From NCBI GenBank assembly GCA_942486035.1, contig CALNXK010000016.1, forward strand, positions 1,874,001 to 1,938,000: a stretch of 64,000 nt of DNA, written 5' to 3'. The notes beneath the pieces are model-generated. The model saw only the letters and a program-made list of their open reading frames with translations, was not told the DNA's origin and did not search any database. Position numbers and translations under genes: made by a program. Of the stretch, positions 44,053 through 56,159 are shown one piece after another. Position 1 is the stretch's first letter. Every line of letters begins with the position of its first letter. This DNA is from Porites lobata. Taxonomy: Eukaryota; Cnidaria; Anthozoa; Scleractinia; Poritidae.

Positions 44053-45195
44053 TTACAGGTTCTCTAAAGCAGCGAAGTCAGGTACTTCTCGAAATACCGA
44101 CGGACGTTCCACACATTCGATTTTCTCTTCAATCAATAACTCATCGGGAGCCGACTCTTGAACTCGAATTGTCTGCGCCACGAGTAGGTCTTCAATCGGT
44201 TTTCCAGCACTTTCTGGCCCTTGTTTAGGAAACACCAGCTTTTTGTTCCAACTCGGTTTTCTCTTGACATCCATCACTACAATCTCCTCTTCAAATTCAC
44301 TGGACTCTTCGCCGGAGTCGTCGACGCCATTTTCATCCAGAAGAACAGGAAAAACCTGTTTGTCCCGCTTGGCAAATACCGGGTGGATCCAAGTCTCGAT
44401 GGCGTTGTCTTCAATCTCCCCTTTTGTTGGTGAATAATCGGTTGGATATTTCAACAAACCGTCAATAGGTTGACACTCTGTTCCTGAAGATTTTCGCTCT
44501 TTTATCCACTCGGGAACCTCGACTTGTCTAGGAGACTCCAATTTTTTGTTCCAGCTCGGTTTTCTTTGGACCTCCACCACTACAATTTCTTCTTCAAATT
44601 CACTGGAGTCCTCGTCTGATTCACTGACGCCGTTTTTATCTGAAATAACAGGAACAAGCTGTTTGTTCCGTTTGGTAAATTCTGGATGGATCCTGTCCTC
44701 CTCGACGTTGTCGTCTATCTCTTTTTCTCTTGGCGAATAATCGGCTGGATATTTCAACAAATCGTCAATGTCTGAAATATCACTGGGTTGGTACTCCGTT
44801 TCTGGACATTTTCGCTCTTCCATCCACTCTGGGACCTCTATCCGGGACCTTCTTCCTCTCGTAACAATCATGATTGGTTGCTCGGAAACATGATCGGAGC
44901 ATTTCCGAGACTGCCCGATAGATCGTCGCCCTTCTTCGACCGTTTTCGTTGGTTGCTCCAGCAAGGAAGACTGGTTATTGTTGGAGTCATTGTTGTTTAA
45001 TTCATACAATTTTGTGGAATTCTTCCGCTCCCCTGGAACTAACTTTACATCATAATTCGGAAAAGGCTCCCCTTTAGGCACAATTTCCACCAAGCTTCGT
45101 TTTCGTCCAGAACTTGTTGTAATTGTGGATGACGTAACCACTGTTTTCTTCGTGACATTTCGTACTGTCATTTCACATTCCAAGTTTCCCTCCAT
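44053..45195 (-). CDS. Acidic tandem-family protein, paralogue 5, duplicated core
   Basis: 380 residues from ATG 45195 (MEGNLECEMTVRNVTKKTVV); a TTG lies upstream in frame after a stop. It has the family's N-terminal part (GEPFPNYDVKLVPGE; EQPIMIVTRGRRSRIEVPEW), then the central block twice: VPEWMEERKCPETEYQP through FEEEIVVVEVQRKPSWNKKL, and VPEWIKERKSSGTECQP through FEEEIVVMDVKRKPSWNKKL. The tail PIEDLLVAQTI, ELLIEEKIECVERPSV and DFAALENL closes it. The duplication is in frame and spans about 100 residues per unit. Function unknown. Confidence 0.7.
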   Translation of the reverse strand: MEGNLECEMTVRNVTKKTVVTSSTITTSSGRKRSLVEIVPKGEPFPNYDVKLVPGERKNSTKLYELNNNDSNNNQSSLLEQPTKTVEEGRRSIGQSRKCSDHVSEQPIMIVTRGRRSRIEVPEWMEERKCPETEYQPSDISDIDDLLKYPADYSPREKEIDDNVEEDRIHPEFTKRNKQLVPVISDKNGVSESDEDSSEFEEEIVVVEVQRKPSWNKKLESPRQVEVPEWIKERKSSGTECQPIDGLLKYPTDYSPTKGEIEDNAIETWIHPVFAKRDKQVFPVLLDENGVDDSGEESSEFEEEIVVMDVKRKPSWNKKLVFPKQGPESAGKPIEDLLVAQTIRVQESAPDELLIEEKIECVERPSVFREVPDFAALENL

Positions 45196-46579
45196 AACTC
45201 CGTTCAAATTTTATTGACCGTATTAAAATAAATTGCCCCGTTTAGTTCCAGTCGTTGTCTAAACTTTTTTTAGCGGTCGTGCCTCTATATTCACTGTGTA
45301 TAAAAAATAAGCGCGGTCGTCGAGTGGCAAACAAATCCTTTCCTTATTTTGCTGTTAAAATACCCCTCACCGCAGCGATAGTCGCTTGTTTAGTAAATAC
45401 AGCAGATCTAAAAAAAAAATAAAGTAATATATGACTTGAATTCATAATTCATAATTAACCCTTTGACAAAAACACAGTATCACACTAGGATCACGATTTC
45501 TCGTTCTCCGCGAACGACTTCGAACCTCCCGGCGACTTCCCTCCACAAGACTTTCCTACCCCTATTCAAACACTTTTAACTTAAAAGTTCCGAACCTCAG
45601 CGACAGTTCGCAGCAATTTCCTTTTCTCGGGTAGGCTCGAAAAATCGAATTTCCACAAGACTTCACGCGCAACTGCACAATATTATTAGCTAGCGATTTC
45701 AAAAGCCCGAAACTAAAGATAACTTTTGCATACTCACTTCTGATCGCAAAATCAGTGTTGGTTGTTGAGATAAGGGTATGGTAAGGTCTCTCTCTGACTC
45801 AGCAACAACTAAGGTGTAACTTGAGCTTAAACATGTTTAAAAAGCCTTTCGAGAACCAAACTAGGGTTTTGGAAAGAACCCAAGGAGTTGAAAGACTTAA
45901 TCCTATGTTAACCGGTACATTGTCCCACTGGACCAGGTATTGGTGGATTGACTACTAATATGCCTATAACGAACAATAGAGATATCAGTGAATGAATAGA
46001 GCCAAGCAACAGTGTGAAAACGTTCACAAACTAAAGCCATTTCAAAGGTGGTCAATGACAATTTTTCCATTTTCCCATGTGAACTTGCAGCAGTGTACAG
46101 TTTCTTAAGTAACTGTACAATATTCAGAGACAAAAAAAACAATTGCGGTTCTTACTGATGAAAAGACCAAAACGGTGGGAAAATACTCATAATATGACTC
46201 ATTCATATATTTTTCAATAAGTTCTAACCCCCTTCACTTTTAGAATGTCTATAGTGTATACATTTAATAACTATCAGTAGGTTATTTTATACCAAAAGCA
46301 GTTAAGTACAAGAAGAGATGATGTGTATAAATGTGTGGTACCGAATTAACGTAATCAATGGAATTTTTAGAATTGAAATTTATGTTCCGATTAATCAAAG
46401 GGATTTTTAAACAGCGTGTATGTAATTCGTCGTCTCAGTCATGTTTAAACCATAAATAGAGTCATTATTTAAACGTTCTTCCATAAACGTGTTCCAAACG
46501 TGTCTAAACACTGAGTTCGGAACAGTAATACATGTAAGTTAGACATACTAAAAGGCTTGTTTATATACCACATCAGGGT

Positions 46580-46995
46580 TCGTACTCTTTTAAACTCTTC
46601 AAATTCCATGACTTTTTCCATGACCTTTTCAAGTTTTCCACGACCTTAGGTTTTGCTGTCGCTTTCAAAAATTTTCAAAACCTTCCGTGTTTTAAGGTAA
46701 TTTTTACCTTAAACGGTTCAACAAACACCAACTCTGGTGTCCACAAAATAGCGTACTATTCGCGCTTTTTAATTGCTTCTCTTTACTTTACATTGTCTTT
46801 GCTTTTTCATCTGCAGTAACTAATCTTCCAAACAAAACCTTCTTTCCATGACTTTCAAACAGCATACATACAGGGTTTCTTAAGGTCATGGAAACCCTGG
46901 AAAGTCATTGAACTTGAGAAATTCGTTTCCCAGGCCTGGAAAGCTATGGAATTTAATTGTCGGTCCTTGAAAGAGCTATGTCACGACTTTTTGGT
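46580..46995. repeat. Dispersed CATGGAAA/GGAAAGTCATG repeat
   Basis: CCATGACTTTTTCCATGACC near 46605 and GGTCATGGAAACCCTGGAAA near 46885 are inverted, and the unit recurs as GGCCTGGAAAGCTATGGAAT. A dispersed element, no ORF. Confidence 0.45.
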
Positions 46996-49309
46996 ATTAC
47001 TTTTGTTTTATATGTTTTATTTTTTTTAACTTTATCCTCAGCAACACTTTATTACACATTTCCATACAAAGGAAAAATTACTGAAAATTGTAAAAGAAAC
47101 TAGAATTACTTTAAAACCCTGAAATCATATTGGGATAAAAGAAAACCCTATTGTAATGGTTCAGTTTTATCTAAATTTACTCTAATACTATCCCCCAAGT
47201 GTATGATGGCGAGGAAAGAAAATTACCGTAGTATTACCTCGAAAACGATAAGCGCCTGGGCGCTTATTAAAATTTCGGCTAAAAAGAAGGGGCACTTATT
47301 GGAAGGAGGTGTTTATTAATTTTTACTTTCAACGAACCGTAACTTTATTTCGGTTAAATCTTTAATACACTACAACATTAATTACGTAAACTTGAAGTCA
47401 AAACAGTAGTTGGTCACCTATAGTAAGCCTGGGCTTGAAAACCGTAAATTTGGATTTTGAATAATTTATTGATAACTTATTGGCCTGGCACCCGGCTGTC
47501 AGTATCAAAAGCTCCTAATTTTATTATATAAAAGCTTCTTATATAATATATTATTATAGCGTGGGAGGAAATACGGTACGACCATTTATTTTAGTATCCA
47601 TGGGGTAAGACGCCTAAAGAAAGGTCATGGTTTGAGCTCAGGTACATCAAAACTATGTTATGGTGAATAATAGTGATGGTGACCCATTTTTTCGGTAGAA
47701 AAGCATTTGAGCTGCACGCGAAAACTTTTAACTCCCATTAAGTTCCATTCCATTACAAACTTGAACAGTTTATTCTTTTTAACAAGAACCGTTATCTACT
47801 AGGGGACCAGGTGATCTCGAACAAATAGCAGCCGAAGCTTGATTTGTACTGTGTTAGGTTTTGACTTCTCACAGTCCGCTATTTTTTTCGTAATATCCTC
47901 AGGATAGAGCGCTTACTGGTACAGGCGGCCATCTTGGTTCCATATGTACCGAGGGGGAGGGCGTCGAGGTTTATAGCACCCCTAAGTAGATTTGACACTC
48001 ATCCAAGATGGCTGCCCCTAACGCAAAGCGCTCGATCTTGACAATCTTACGGAAAAATAGGGGACTGTGAGCAGTCTAGTCAGGCATCAGGGTTCAAATT
48101 TATTTTGTTGAAAATACTTAAACATATTTGTTATGTTTATAACTGAACATTAACGAACAACACGAAATAACCAAATTACAAAGGCTACGAGACACATTTC
48201 ATTTTCAATATAACTTCTGTATGACTATAGAAAGGTAAGAGCAAAGTAAATACATACATTTAATGATAATAATAATTATTATTATCATTATTACAAATTG
48301 GCTGTAACCATAGATACTTCTATTTTCAAGCTGAAGAACGTTTGTTTAATATCAGTAAAATGTCAAGCTCATGAAAACACCCAATTCTTACGTCAGCAAC
48401 CTATAACACCACATTATGAGCCCAATGTCTCAGAAAGTGAGATCTTGAATATTATCCGCAGTACAGCGGACTGGGACGTGAAAAACCAACCTCGTCGATG
48501 AGAGCCAGAAAAGGCAGCCAATAGGAGAGTCTTAATAGAGATATTTCAAACGGCTTTGGAGGCCGGGATGGTTTGCAAAGGTAAGTAGTTCACGTGAATG
48601 ATCGCTTGGAGTTATAAACTGTGTTTTAACGAGTGTTTAGCATCAAGTTATTCGTGAAGTTCTCAATTTTTTTGTCAAGGAACCAAGTTTTTCAATTCAC
48701 TTGACAACGAAATCACTCAACTCTCGATCTCTTTCCTTCTTTAGGAAAATACTACAGATTAATTTATTAAGTAAATATCAAAACCGATCTTAAATCTTTT
48801 CTACTTTTTACTCTACGCGCCATCTTTTATTCACTTAATGTAAGCAGCTATACCCCGTAGTTCAAGGAGGCCTAACCTCTCATAAACTCCTGTAGTTTCC
48901 TCGTTAGGTCTTCTTGCCACTTCTTTTTTCGACTTACATTATATTTTTTTTGTAATTTCTATTATTGTACGGCAAACGAGAGAATTTACGAAAAGAAAGA
49001 ATCTAAGCGCTTATTTTCATTTGCCCCAAGCGTCGTGTTGAAACTAAGCCAAAGCTATTTTTATGATCATCGATATTTTTATGCAATAGCAAGCGTCAAA
49101 CAAATGAAATGAATAACAGACCCTTGAATGACAGGCACAACTAAAAACTTGAATTTTCATTACTAACAGCCCTATTATGGCGCGTTTCGCTAATTTTAAA
49201 ACAAACGGCTAAGGTAGCTCTACAGTGAAGAGAAAAGACAGTGAGGAATAACCAAAGCTGCCCCTCACCCTCTCTTACACGCTACATACACTTTAACTTG
49301 TGTGGCTTT
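46996..49309. other. Intergenic stretch
   Basis: No supported gene. Around 47250 there is a GCGCTTATTAAAATTTCGGC motif like the AAGCCCC repeats elsewhere. The rest shows nothing I can name. Confidence 0.4.
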
Positions 49310-49403
49310 CAATGGCGGATCCAGACCTTTAGATAAGGGGGGGGTCCTTCGGGCCTCAGTCTGGTCTAAAAATAAGGGGGGCCCTCCCCTGGATCCGCCA
49401 CTG
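49310..49403. mobile_element. 94-bp hAT-like MITE with 5-bp TSD
   Basis: CAATGGCGGATCCAG and CTGGATCCGCCACTG are inverted ends; GCTTT flanks both sides (49305-49309, 49404-49408). The same end occurs at 4366. Confidence 0.75.
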
Positions 49404-49801
49404 GCTTTAATTTAGTGAAAGGAATATTGTTCGGATGTTCACGAATTGAACTTAGTGGCTTGATCACGCTATCTTACATAATTTTGCACAATTTTCTTTA
49501 CTTGGGGCTTAAAAACTACAAATTAGCGAGACGAGAGAATTTTTAAAACGCCTTTTGTTCACAAAATGATCGGCTCATTGCAAAATACATCTCCATATAA
49601 ACGGAAACAAACTTCAAAGAAGGAGAGCCGTTGTTTTTCCGGTTTACCTAAATACAATACGTTTCAATATTATCAGTTTATCTCTTCCGAGCTTCATTTT
49701 AACGTTATATTTTATTTGCAATCCTTGTTCAAATTTTTTTTCAATTCTCTGTTGAGCTGACTGTTTAAATTATTTCCTTTGTATGTTGAGTATTGGTCAT
49801 A

Positions 49802-50250
49802 CTTCGTGTGGCACGAAATTTTTGCGGGAATTTATTTTTGCGGATTGGCGATTTTTTGTTTTTTGCGGGAACTAATTTTTGCGATTAGGACAGATTGGTT
49901 TTTATTGCTAGGAATACATTTTTGAGTTTTTTCGAAAGTACCCAGTACCAAGCATTGACAATATTTTCGTTTTTGTTAAGTACGTACAATAGGAATACAT
50001 ACGGTATTACAGTACTACGGTATGCGTACCCCATGGAAAACCACCAATTCATTGTATACCGTTTTGTTCCTGAATGAAGATGCACGTTGTAATTGAATTG
50101 CGTAGCGAATTTAAGTTCGAGAATATTTACTCTAGAGTAAATTTTTGCGGGAAAAATATTTGCGGTAATTTTTATTTGCGGGAACTTATTTTTGAGGATC
50201 GCTGAAAAAATCGCAAAAATTAGAACCCGCAAAAATTTTGTGCCACACGG
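49802..50250. mobile_element. TA-flanked MITE (GTGTGGCAC, TTTTTGCGGG)
   Basis: Left CTTCGTGTGGCACGAAATTT and right AAATTTTGTGCCACACGG are inverted and flanked by TA. TTTTTGCGGG motifs repeat in both halves. Confidence 0.65.
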
Positions 50251-51170
50251 TATTACTTGCGTGAAGTAACCTATTTAAATAAACGTTAAAACTAAAGGAA
50301 GCACCGTATTATTTGCACAGAGACATCGTTGTCAACTCAGTTATAAAATACGAAAATAAACTAATGATGTCATCATGATTGAATAACAGCTGTCATTCAC
50401 CATTAATATGGAGAGCTCATGCCCAAAGTACAACAGTGTGATCAAAACGTGTAACTTTTTTTTTTATCGAAACTAGACCCTGTCATTCTTCCCCGATCCC
50501 TCCTCTTGTCGCCCGCAATCATCAACGGTAAAAGGATCTGGTTTTTTTTTATAGCTCGAATAGGATCTTTTGCGTCGTTTGTCTGTCAAATTTGCAGCTT
50601 TCTGCTCAAATCGTCCTTTAAATTCACGATATAATTATTTGAAGTTTCCACAAAACAAACCACAGGTACGTGATGGTTTAATTAGATCACTGTCTTTGTT
50701 TCCAAACCATCTTTACGTGTCTAGCACAGTCTTGGGACATACGGAGACCCTAAGTAATTGTCTCCTTTACAGATTAAAAACAATCCCAAGGGAAAAAAAA
50801 AAGAGAACCAAAGCCACAAAGTCAGCGAAGCAGGAAATTGGGAAAAAAAACTAACAAAAAGAACCGCAACATAGAAAAAGAACGAGTAATTACTAGAAAC
50901 ATCCAGACGGGGGTCGGACCTTGTGTCGGGAAAACTCTTTTGCGCCCAAGAAAGCAAAAAGCTTTGTTTCGCAACTTGCCAACTAAATTTCTATTTCTAC
51001 TATTACCGATAAGTTCATATGCATGCTACTAAAACGATTTGGAAGAACTGTAAATCTACACAAACTGTATTTGTTAAGCCGCTCTTTCAAAAATGTCCCT
51101 GGAGAGTGTTTTTTGACATAAACGCCCTTAATTCATTTGAAGCTGTGTGGAACTGGTAGTCCCATGTAAG
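50251..51170. other. Intergenic stretch
   Basis: No gene or repeat I can support. Confidence 0.35.
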
Positions 51171-51177
51171 AGAATCC

Positions 51178-51850
51178 AGGATGGTCTTGGATTCTGAATT
51201 CCACTCCATCGATTCCGGATTCCAGGTACCCTATTCCAGTGTTTGTCAGTAGGATTCTGGATTAGGTAAGGTAAGGTAAGGTAAGGTAAGGTAACTTTAT
51301 TTAAACACGGTATTTCCTTCAGGTATACATTTACATTGAAGTATAGAAAAACTAGCTTCCTAACTAATCTAAAATCTAAGATAAAAACTAAAATAATAAA
51401 GATGAAAAGAAAACACCTGCTTTTCAAGGAGGCCGTGTGTAAAAACAGAAAATCGCTAATTAAATTATTTGTCAATCGAAATTTACGTCTCTTAATTTTC
51501 CCTTAGTGGGATTCCGGATTCCTTGAGCTGTACTCCTGATCAGTCCAGGTACTCTGTTCCAGTGTTTGTCAGTAGGATTCTGGATTCCAATCGCTAGTAG
51601 GATTCCGGATTCCTAGAGTTGTATTCCAGATTCCAGGTACTCTTTTCCAGTGTTTGCCAGTAGGATTCTGGATTCCAATCTTTAGTGGGATTCAGGATTC
51701 CTTGAGCTGTATTCCGGATTCCAGGTACTCTATTCCAGTGTTTGTCAGTAGGATCCTGGATTCCAATCGTTAGATGGATTCCGGATTCCTTGAGCTGTAT
51801 TCCGGATTCCATAAGCAAAATTTTCCGAGATTCCGGAATCCTGAGTCCCT
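51178..51850. repeat. GGATTCC-rich minisatellite
   Basis: Units with ATTCCGGATTCC, GAGCTGTATTCC, CAGGTACTCTATTCCAGTG and TTTGTCAGTAGGATTCTGGA recur about four times at roughly 100-bp spacing. The array is split by a retroelement tail at 51265-51505. Confidence 0.75.
51265..51505 (-). mobile_element. Non-LTR 3' tail inserted in the minisatellite
   Basis: Six GGTAA units (51265-51293) followed by AACTTTATTTAAACACGG: on the minus strand this reads as a LINE 3' end with a TTACC tail. The minisatellite continues on both sides. Confidence 0.5.
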
Positions 51851-52195
51851 TACATGGGGCGATACTGGTGAGCATCGCGTATCATCAAAATTTGGAATCT
51901 CTTTATATAGCCTTGAGTACCTCTCTAAGATGAGGTCTTGTGCTTCTTGAGTGGATGAAACCTTATTGTGTGACCATTCAAATGAAAAATCTCTGGTAGC
52001 ACTTTCTCATGGTGCTATTTGTTTGTCAGCATTTTGTAAAATATAATTTGAAAATTGAATTGATTTTTTACTCCCGACAGTTTGGCCTCTAAGTGAAGTG
52101 AATACTATCTCTGTCATCCTTAAGTCCGTTTCGCTGCAAGACGACATTCCTTTAAGACGGACACTAAGTGGCGGCCCAAACAGCGTTTGTCTAAT

Positions 52196-52372
52196 ATGGG
52201 GAGGGGAAGGTGGGCAGTTTTCCAGAAACTTCTTGGATCTTTATACGTTTCTGGGAAACTATCCACTTACCCCTCCCCTAAGCAAACATGTTGCCCTTAG
52301 TGAGAAGTAAGGGTTAAGAATTAATGTTGGCTTATAGGGAGGGGTAGGTGGACAGTTTCCCAGAAACGTATA
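52196..52372. mobile_element. Palindromic MITE (TTTCTGGGAAACT family) with extra half
   Basis: TATACGTTTCTGGGAAACT at 52242 is mirrored by AGTTTCCCAGAAACGTATA ending at 52372, with inverted ACCCCTCCCCTAA arms. An extra right-half copy (GGGGAGGGGAAGGTGGGCAG...CCAGAAAC) precedes it. Same family as 8412-8534. Confidence 0.65.
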
Positions 52373-52678
52373 ATGTTCCCACTAACTCTTACAAGATTTC
52401 TTACATTGTTTGCCCTCAGCCTGGGGCACCCTGGAAACGAGCTACAAAAAGCTAACCAAGACGACCAAGAAAAATCGAAAGTCAACTGGCTTGCAATTGG
52501 TTAAAACCAAATGTTCATCCCAGGCTTTTAAAAGGAGGGATTAAGCGCTCTGTACAACAGAGGTGCAGATTTGAGGGGTAGTGCTGATTTGTTTTATTAA
52601 CAACAAATTATGCGCATCGATCCAAATCACGAGTTTGATTAAAACTGTGCTAAAAATAAAACCTAACATTCAACCAAA

Positions 52679-52739
52679 ATGTCTGCAAGGAGGCGTTATG
52701 TTGTGAAAAAGTCAGCTTATCGTTTTGGAATACCATTAG
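52679..52739 (+). CDS. Candidate alternative first exon (a) of the 59.5-kb gene
   Basis: ATG plus 20 codons (MSARRRYVVKKSAYRFGIPL) ending TTAG|GTGAGC, phase 1. It can splice to the exon at 59517, where the split codon becomes GCC. The twin at 56099 keeps the reading frame and the donor, which supports coding. Not shown by transcript evidence. Confidence 0.45.
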
Positions 52740-54482
52740 GTGAGCATATTAGAGTTGAGTTTGAAACTCATTTTAGAACAAGTTATTCAGTTCAAAACAA
52801 ATGGTTCGGCATTGATGTATAAACAAGCGATGTGTAAGTAATATGTATTATGCTTAACATTAATCAGCTAATTCACCGTAATGGGCGTATCAACCGGTAT
52901 AATTCAGTACGACCCTTTAAGAACGGTTATCTACTCAAGTCCAGTCCAAAGATTTACCTATGCTGCACTTATTAACCGGCAATACAATCAATGCAACCGA
53001 CTTGTTCATGAAAAGCACACACTTCACCTTGAAGTATGAATAATGTTATGCGTCAGTTTACACAACACCGATTTCAAATATTTGTCCACGCTTTAGAACC
53101 AGCTGACCGCAGGAGGGTTTATATCAGTCAGATAAATAAGTAAAATTCTTTTTAAAGCCTTTTTGCAATACTACCTTAGTTACACTGGACCTTTTCCCTT
53201 AAGTCTAAGTCTGTTATAACTTTACTGAGAGCCTGTAAAAGAAAACAGTGTGATGTGACAATTCAAACGAAACCTTTTTGACATTACTCTTTTATGGTAC
53301 TATAAGTTTAATTTTTTAGATTTTGGGAGTTTCTTTCACTTTCAAAGCCTTTACAGCATAAAGGGGTAAATATAGTGAACTTTTTTTCAAGCCGAACAGG
53401 GACTAACACAGAGCTGGGCTTTAACACCGTGTCCACTTTCTAGAAGGCTGAGCCGTCAAACAAACGATAATATAGGCCGTGATCGGACAAACGTTAACGT
53501 CACGTCACCAAGATCGGTACCTCCTTTGAGAAGGACCAATTAATAGCATTAATTTATTGTTTGTGTGTCTGTGTGTGTGTGTGTTGGTATTTCCGTGTGA
53601 GCTTCTGAAGTTTATAATTCCCTACGATATCAACCGCCCCTCGTTTTTAAAATTCCAAAGAGGGCTACAAGAATTTAGCTATCAGTAAACAGTATAAATC
53701 TTGAATGTTCTAGTTTCGCATGCAAGATTTTTAAAATACATACATGTCTTTAGTTATGAACGAAAAGCAAACCTACGGTGACCATTTTTGCTCTAAAGTT
53801 AACTTCCTCATAAGTTTAAATAGAGTAAAAGGAAAACACAAGTCATTTCATTGCGTCTCAGTATGAATCGATTACCACCCAACGTCACGGTTTACTAGTA
53901 TTCCGGCACAACTGATAATCTTACAAAAAACAATTAAAACGGGGTGTAAACATAACTTAACATTACAATACATGAATACACTATACCGGGATAAGACGTA
54001 TGCAAATTTAAGGGGGCACTGTACCATAGAAAGTTCTACCGTCCTTAAAACTGTCAGGGTCTAGCTGTGAATCGTTACAATGTCTCCCAGTTCCATGTTC
54101 TGAGTTCCAAAAAACGATCTACGGATATATTTTTTCTATTCTTAAATCAAGTAAGAAATAATTCACGCTATTTTTAGTTGCACGCCCATGATACTGCTAA
54201 TGACTTGTAAATTAAAATTTCGCAAATTATTCAACCAAAGACTGTAAAACCGCGCCTCGGAAACGTACATAAATTGAGAAAGCGACGTTTGGAATGGACC
54301 TTTCCACGTGATAGTCAGATCACGAAATATCAGACAGGCATAACCTGGCTTAAATTAGAGCCTCATAAACAATCTATTTAAGGAATCTATTCATCGCCCG
54401 CCCTTTCACTGGATTTCCGCAGATCATTTTTCAAACTAGCGGTAGTACTCGTCACACTCCTCTGAAACGGCGATTCGCAATC

Positions 54483-54489
54483 ATGAAAG
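54483..54489 (+). CDS. Candidate alternative first exon (b): ATG AAA G
   Basis: ATGAAAG|GTAGGT follows a promoter-like stretch (TATTTAAGG near 54375, a GC-containing leader after it). The donor phase equals that of the other two first exons, and would give M-K-A joined to IIRCCCPCC. Very short, so support rests on phase and context only. Confidence 0.35.
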
Positions 54490-55534
54490 GTAGGTTTTAG
54501 TTCTGATACATCTCTCATGATTACCGGCAGTCTTTTGGTACAGAAATTCATATTTTGTTCATAGCTGGGTTTGCGTGTCTTTTAGAGATGTGCTTAAGCA
54601 CACTCGTGCAGTTAATCCGCAATACAACTTTGTTTATAAGTTTCCATGCCTAAAGCACGCTTTCCCGGTTAGCAGATTTGCTTCGCCCTGCACGTATATC
54701 AACTAGGATTTTCATCTTTCTCAAAAAGCTTTAAGCAAAAGCATATATTTAGTGTCCTCTACCAACTTTAGGTAGAGCTCAATTTACTCAAAGACTCTGC
54801 ATTCCTTCGACCTTCGCATATCAGACAATGCAAGTGGATTCACTCAACAAAGCTCAGTCATTTGCATGTAGTGTATGAAGACACAGTCACCTAAAATCCA
54901 ACAAACTTGACAAAACATCAAAGGTGCGACAAACAGTACAACTTCCCAACTTTCGAGTGTAATAAATTGATTTTTTCCTCCACGCGTTTCGATTGTAATA
55001 AGACCTATTGTTTTCGTTCCGTTATTTGAAACTTGTCCAAACTTTCTCAAATTGACATTATTCAAAATCAGTTTGACCTTCTTAGAAACGGATCATTTAA
55101 TTTTTGCGGACGGGAAAATTTCTGAAGCAAGAATATTGGCCGAATGCATGTTTATGTTCTAAAGAGTCTAGAGTTTGCTTAATTTTTACAGTTTCATTTT
55201 TTCGGAGACTCTAAATTATTTTAAATTCGGTACTATCTTCGATACTCGAATTAGCAACCGGGGCGCTTATTTAATTTTTTGACGCTAATTCGAGGAGGGG
55301 CTAGCGGCTCAGATTTCATTCTTCAGGATTTCGACCTCACAACCGACATTCGGCTCGGTTGCAAATGAAAAGAAAAACTGTAACATTTAACAGGAATGAA
55401 CAACGTATCTTTCGGTAAGAAACCAAGTTTTCAAAGAAGCCTATGACTTTTAACCGTATTTCAATACACGAATTTATATTTTTATGCTCCATAAATTTAT
55501 CTTGGTATTGTTAGATTTTAGACTTTTAACTTTT

Positions 55535-55834
55535 ACCGTAAAATTCCGAAAATAAGCCCCTCCACGTATAAGCCCCTCCAGATATAAGCCTCCCAAACCG
55601 GTAACGCAAAAACCCTCCGTTAAATCGCCCCTCCAAATATAAGCCCCCGGGGGGGTTGTATTTGGAAAATTCCCCTCAAATACAAAGTAATACAAAGCAG
55701 AAACGGTAAATTTATTTCCAACTATAAGGCTAGCCCAATCGATTTTGAAACTCAAATCTCCCTCCAAAATAAGCACCTCAAAAAGGGCCTTTGAAAAATA
55801 TAAGCCCCGGGGCTTACTTTCGGAATTTTACGGT
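55535..55834. mobile_element. MITE (ACCGTAAAATTCCGAAA)
   Basis: The left end ACCGTAAAATTCCG and right end CGGAATTTTACGGT are inverted, and AATAAGCCCC motifs follow inside. It is absent from the matching place in copy 2 near 58750. Confidence 0.75.
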
Positions 55835-56068
55835 CCTTCCTGTACATGTTTTTACAATTTTAAGCTCTGTAAAATTATCTCGGTATTTTCACATTTTGGT
55901 TTCTACACTGGCATAATGATTGTACAGCGCTATGGAAGATAAGCTGGATATAGCTGAATAAGTTTTATTTTTTTAAATTATTAAATTATTATTAGGGTGC
56001 TTTTTCGAAGAGAGCGCTTATTCGAAGGGTACAGTTATTATGGGGGGAGCTAATTAGGGATTTTCACA

Positions 56069-56076
56069 TGACGTCA
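56069..56076. promoter_or_regulatory. CRE/ATF-type site TGACGTCA
   Basis: A perfect TGACGTCA palindrome 22 bp before the ATG at 56099; it recurs at 58913-58920 at the end of copy 2. It matches the CREB/ATF consensus; use is inferred. Confidence 0.4.
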
Positions 56077-56098
56077 CCAACATTAACATTCAACCAAA

Positions 56099-56159
56099 AT
56101 GTCTGCATGGTGGCGTTATGTTGTGAAAAAGACAGCTTATCGTTTTGGGATCCCATTAG
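56099..56159 (+). CDS. Candidate alternative first exon (c) of the 59.5-kb gene
   Basis: MSAWWRYVVKKTAYRFGIPL plus one base, then GTGAGC. Differences from exon (a) are substitutions only (R-R to W-W, S to T), with the frame and donor preserved. Joined to 59517 it would make a protein of about 494 residues. Confidence 0.45.

Larger units (their letters stand above)
52666..56068. repeat. Tandem segmental duplication, copy 1
   Basis: Blocks 52666-52870, 54615-55335 and 55337-55530 with 55840-56068 match, in order, blocks of 56085-58925. Copy 1 has extra sequence at 52900-54610, which includes the first exon at 54483, and a MITE at 55535-55834. Confidence 0.65.

Noticed and set aside
51128..51875. 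ORFs rich in ESGIQ / WNRVPGIRN repeats
   Set aside because: Translations of the GGATTCC minisatellite, not proteins.
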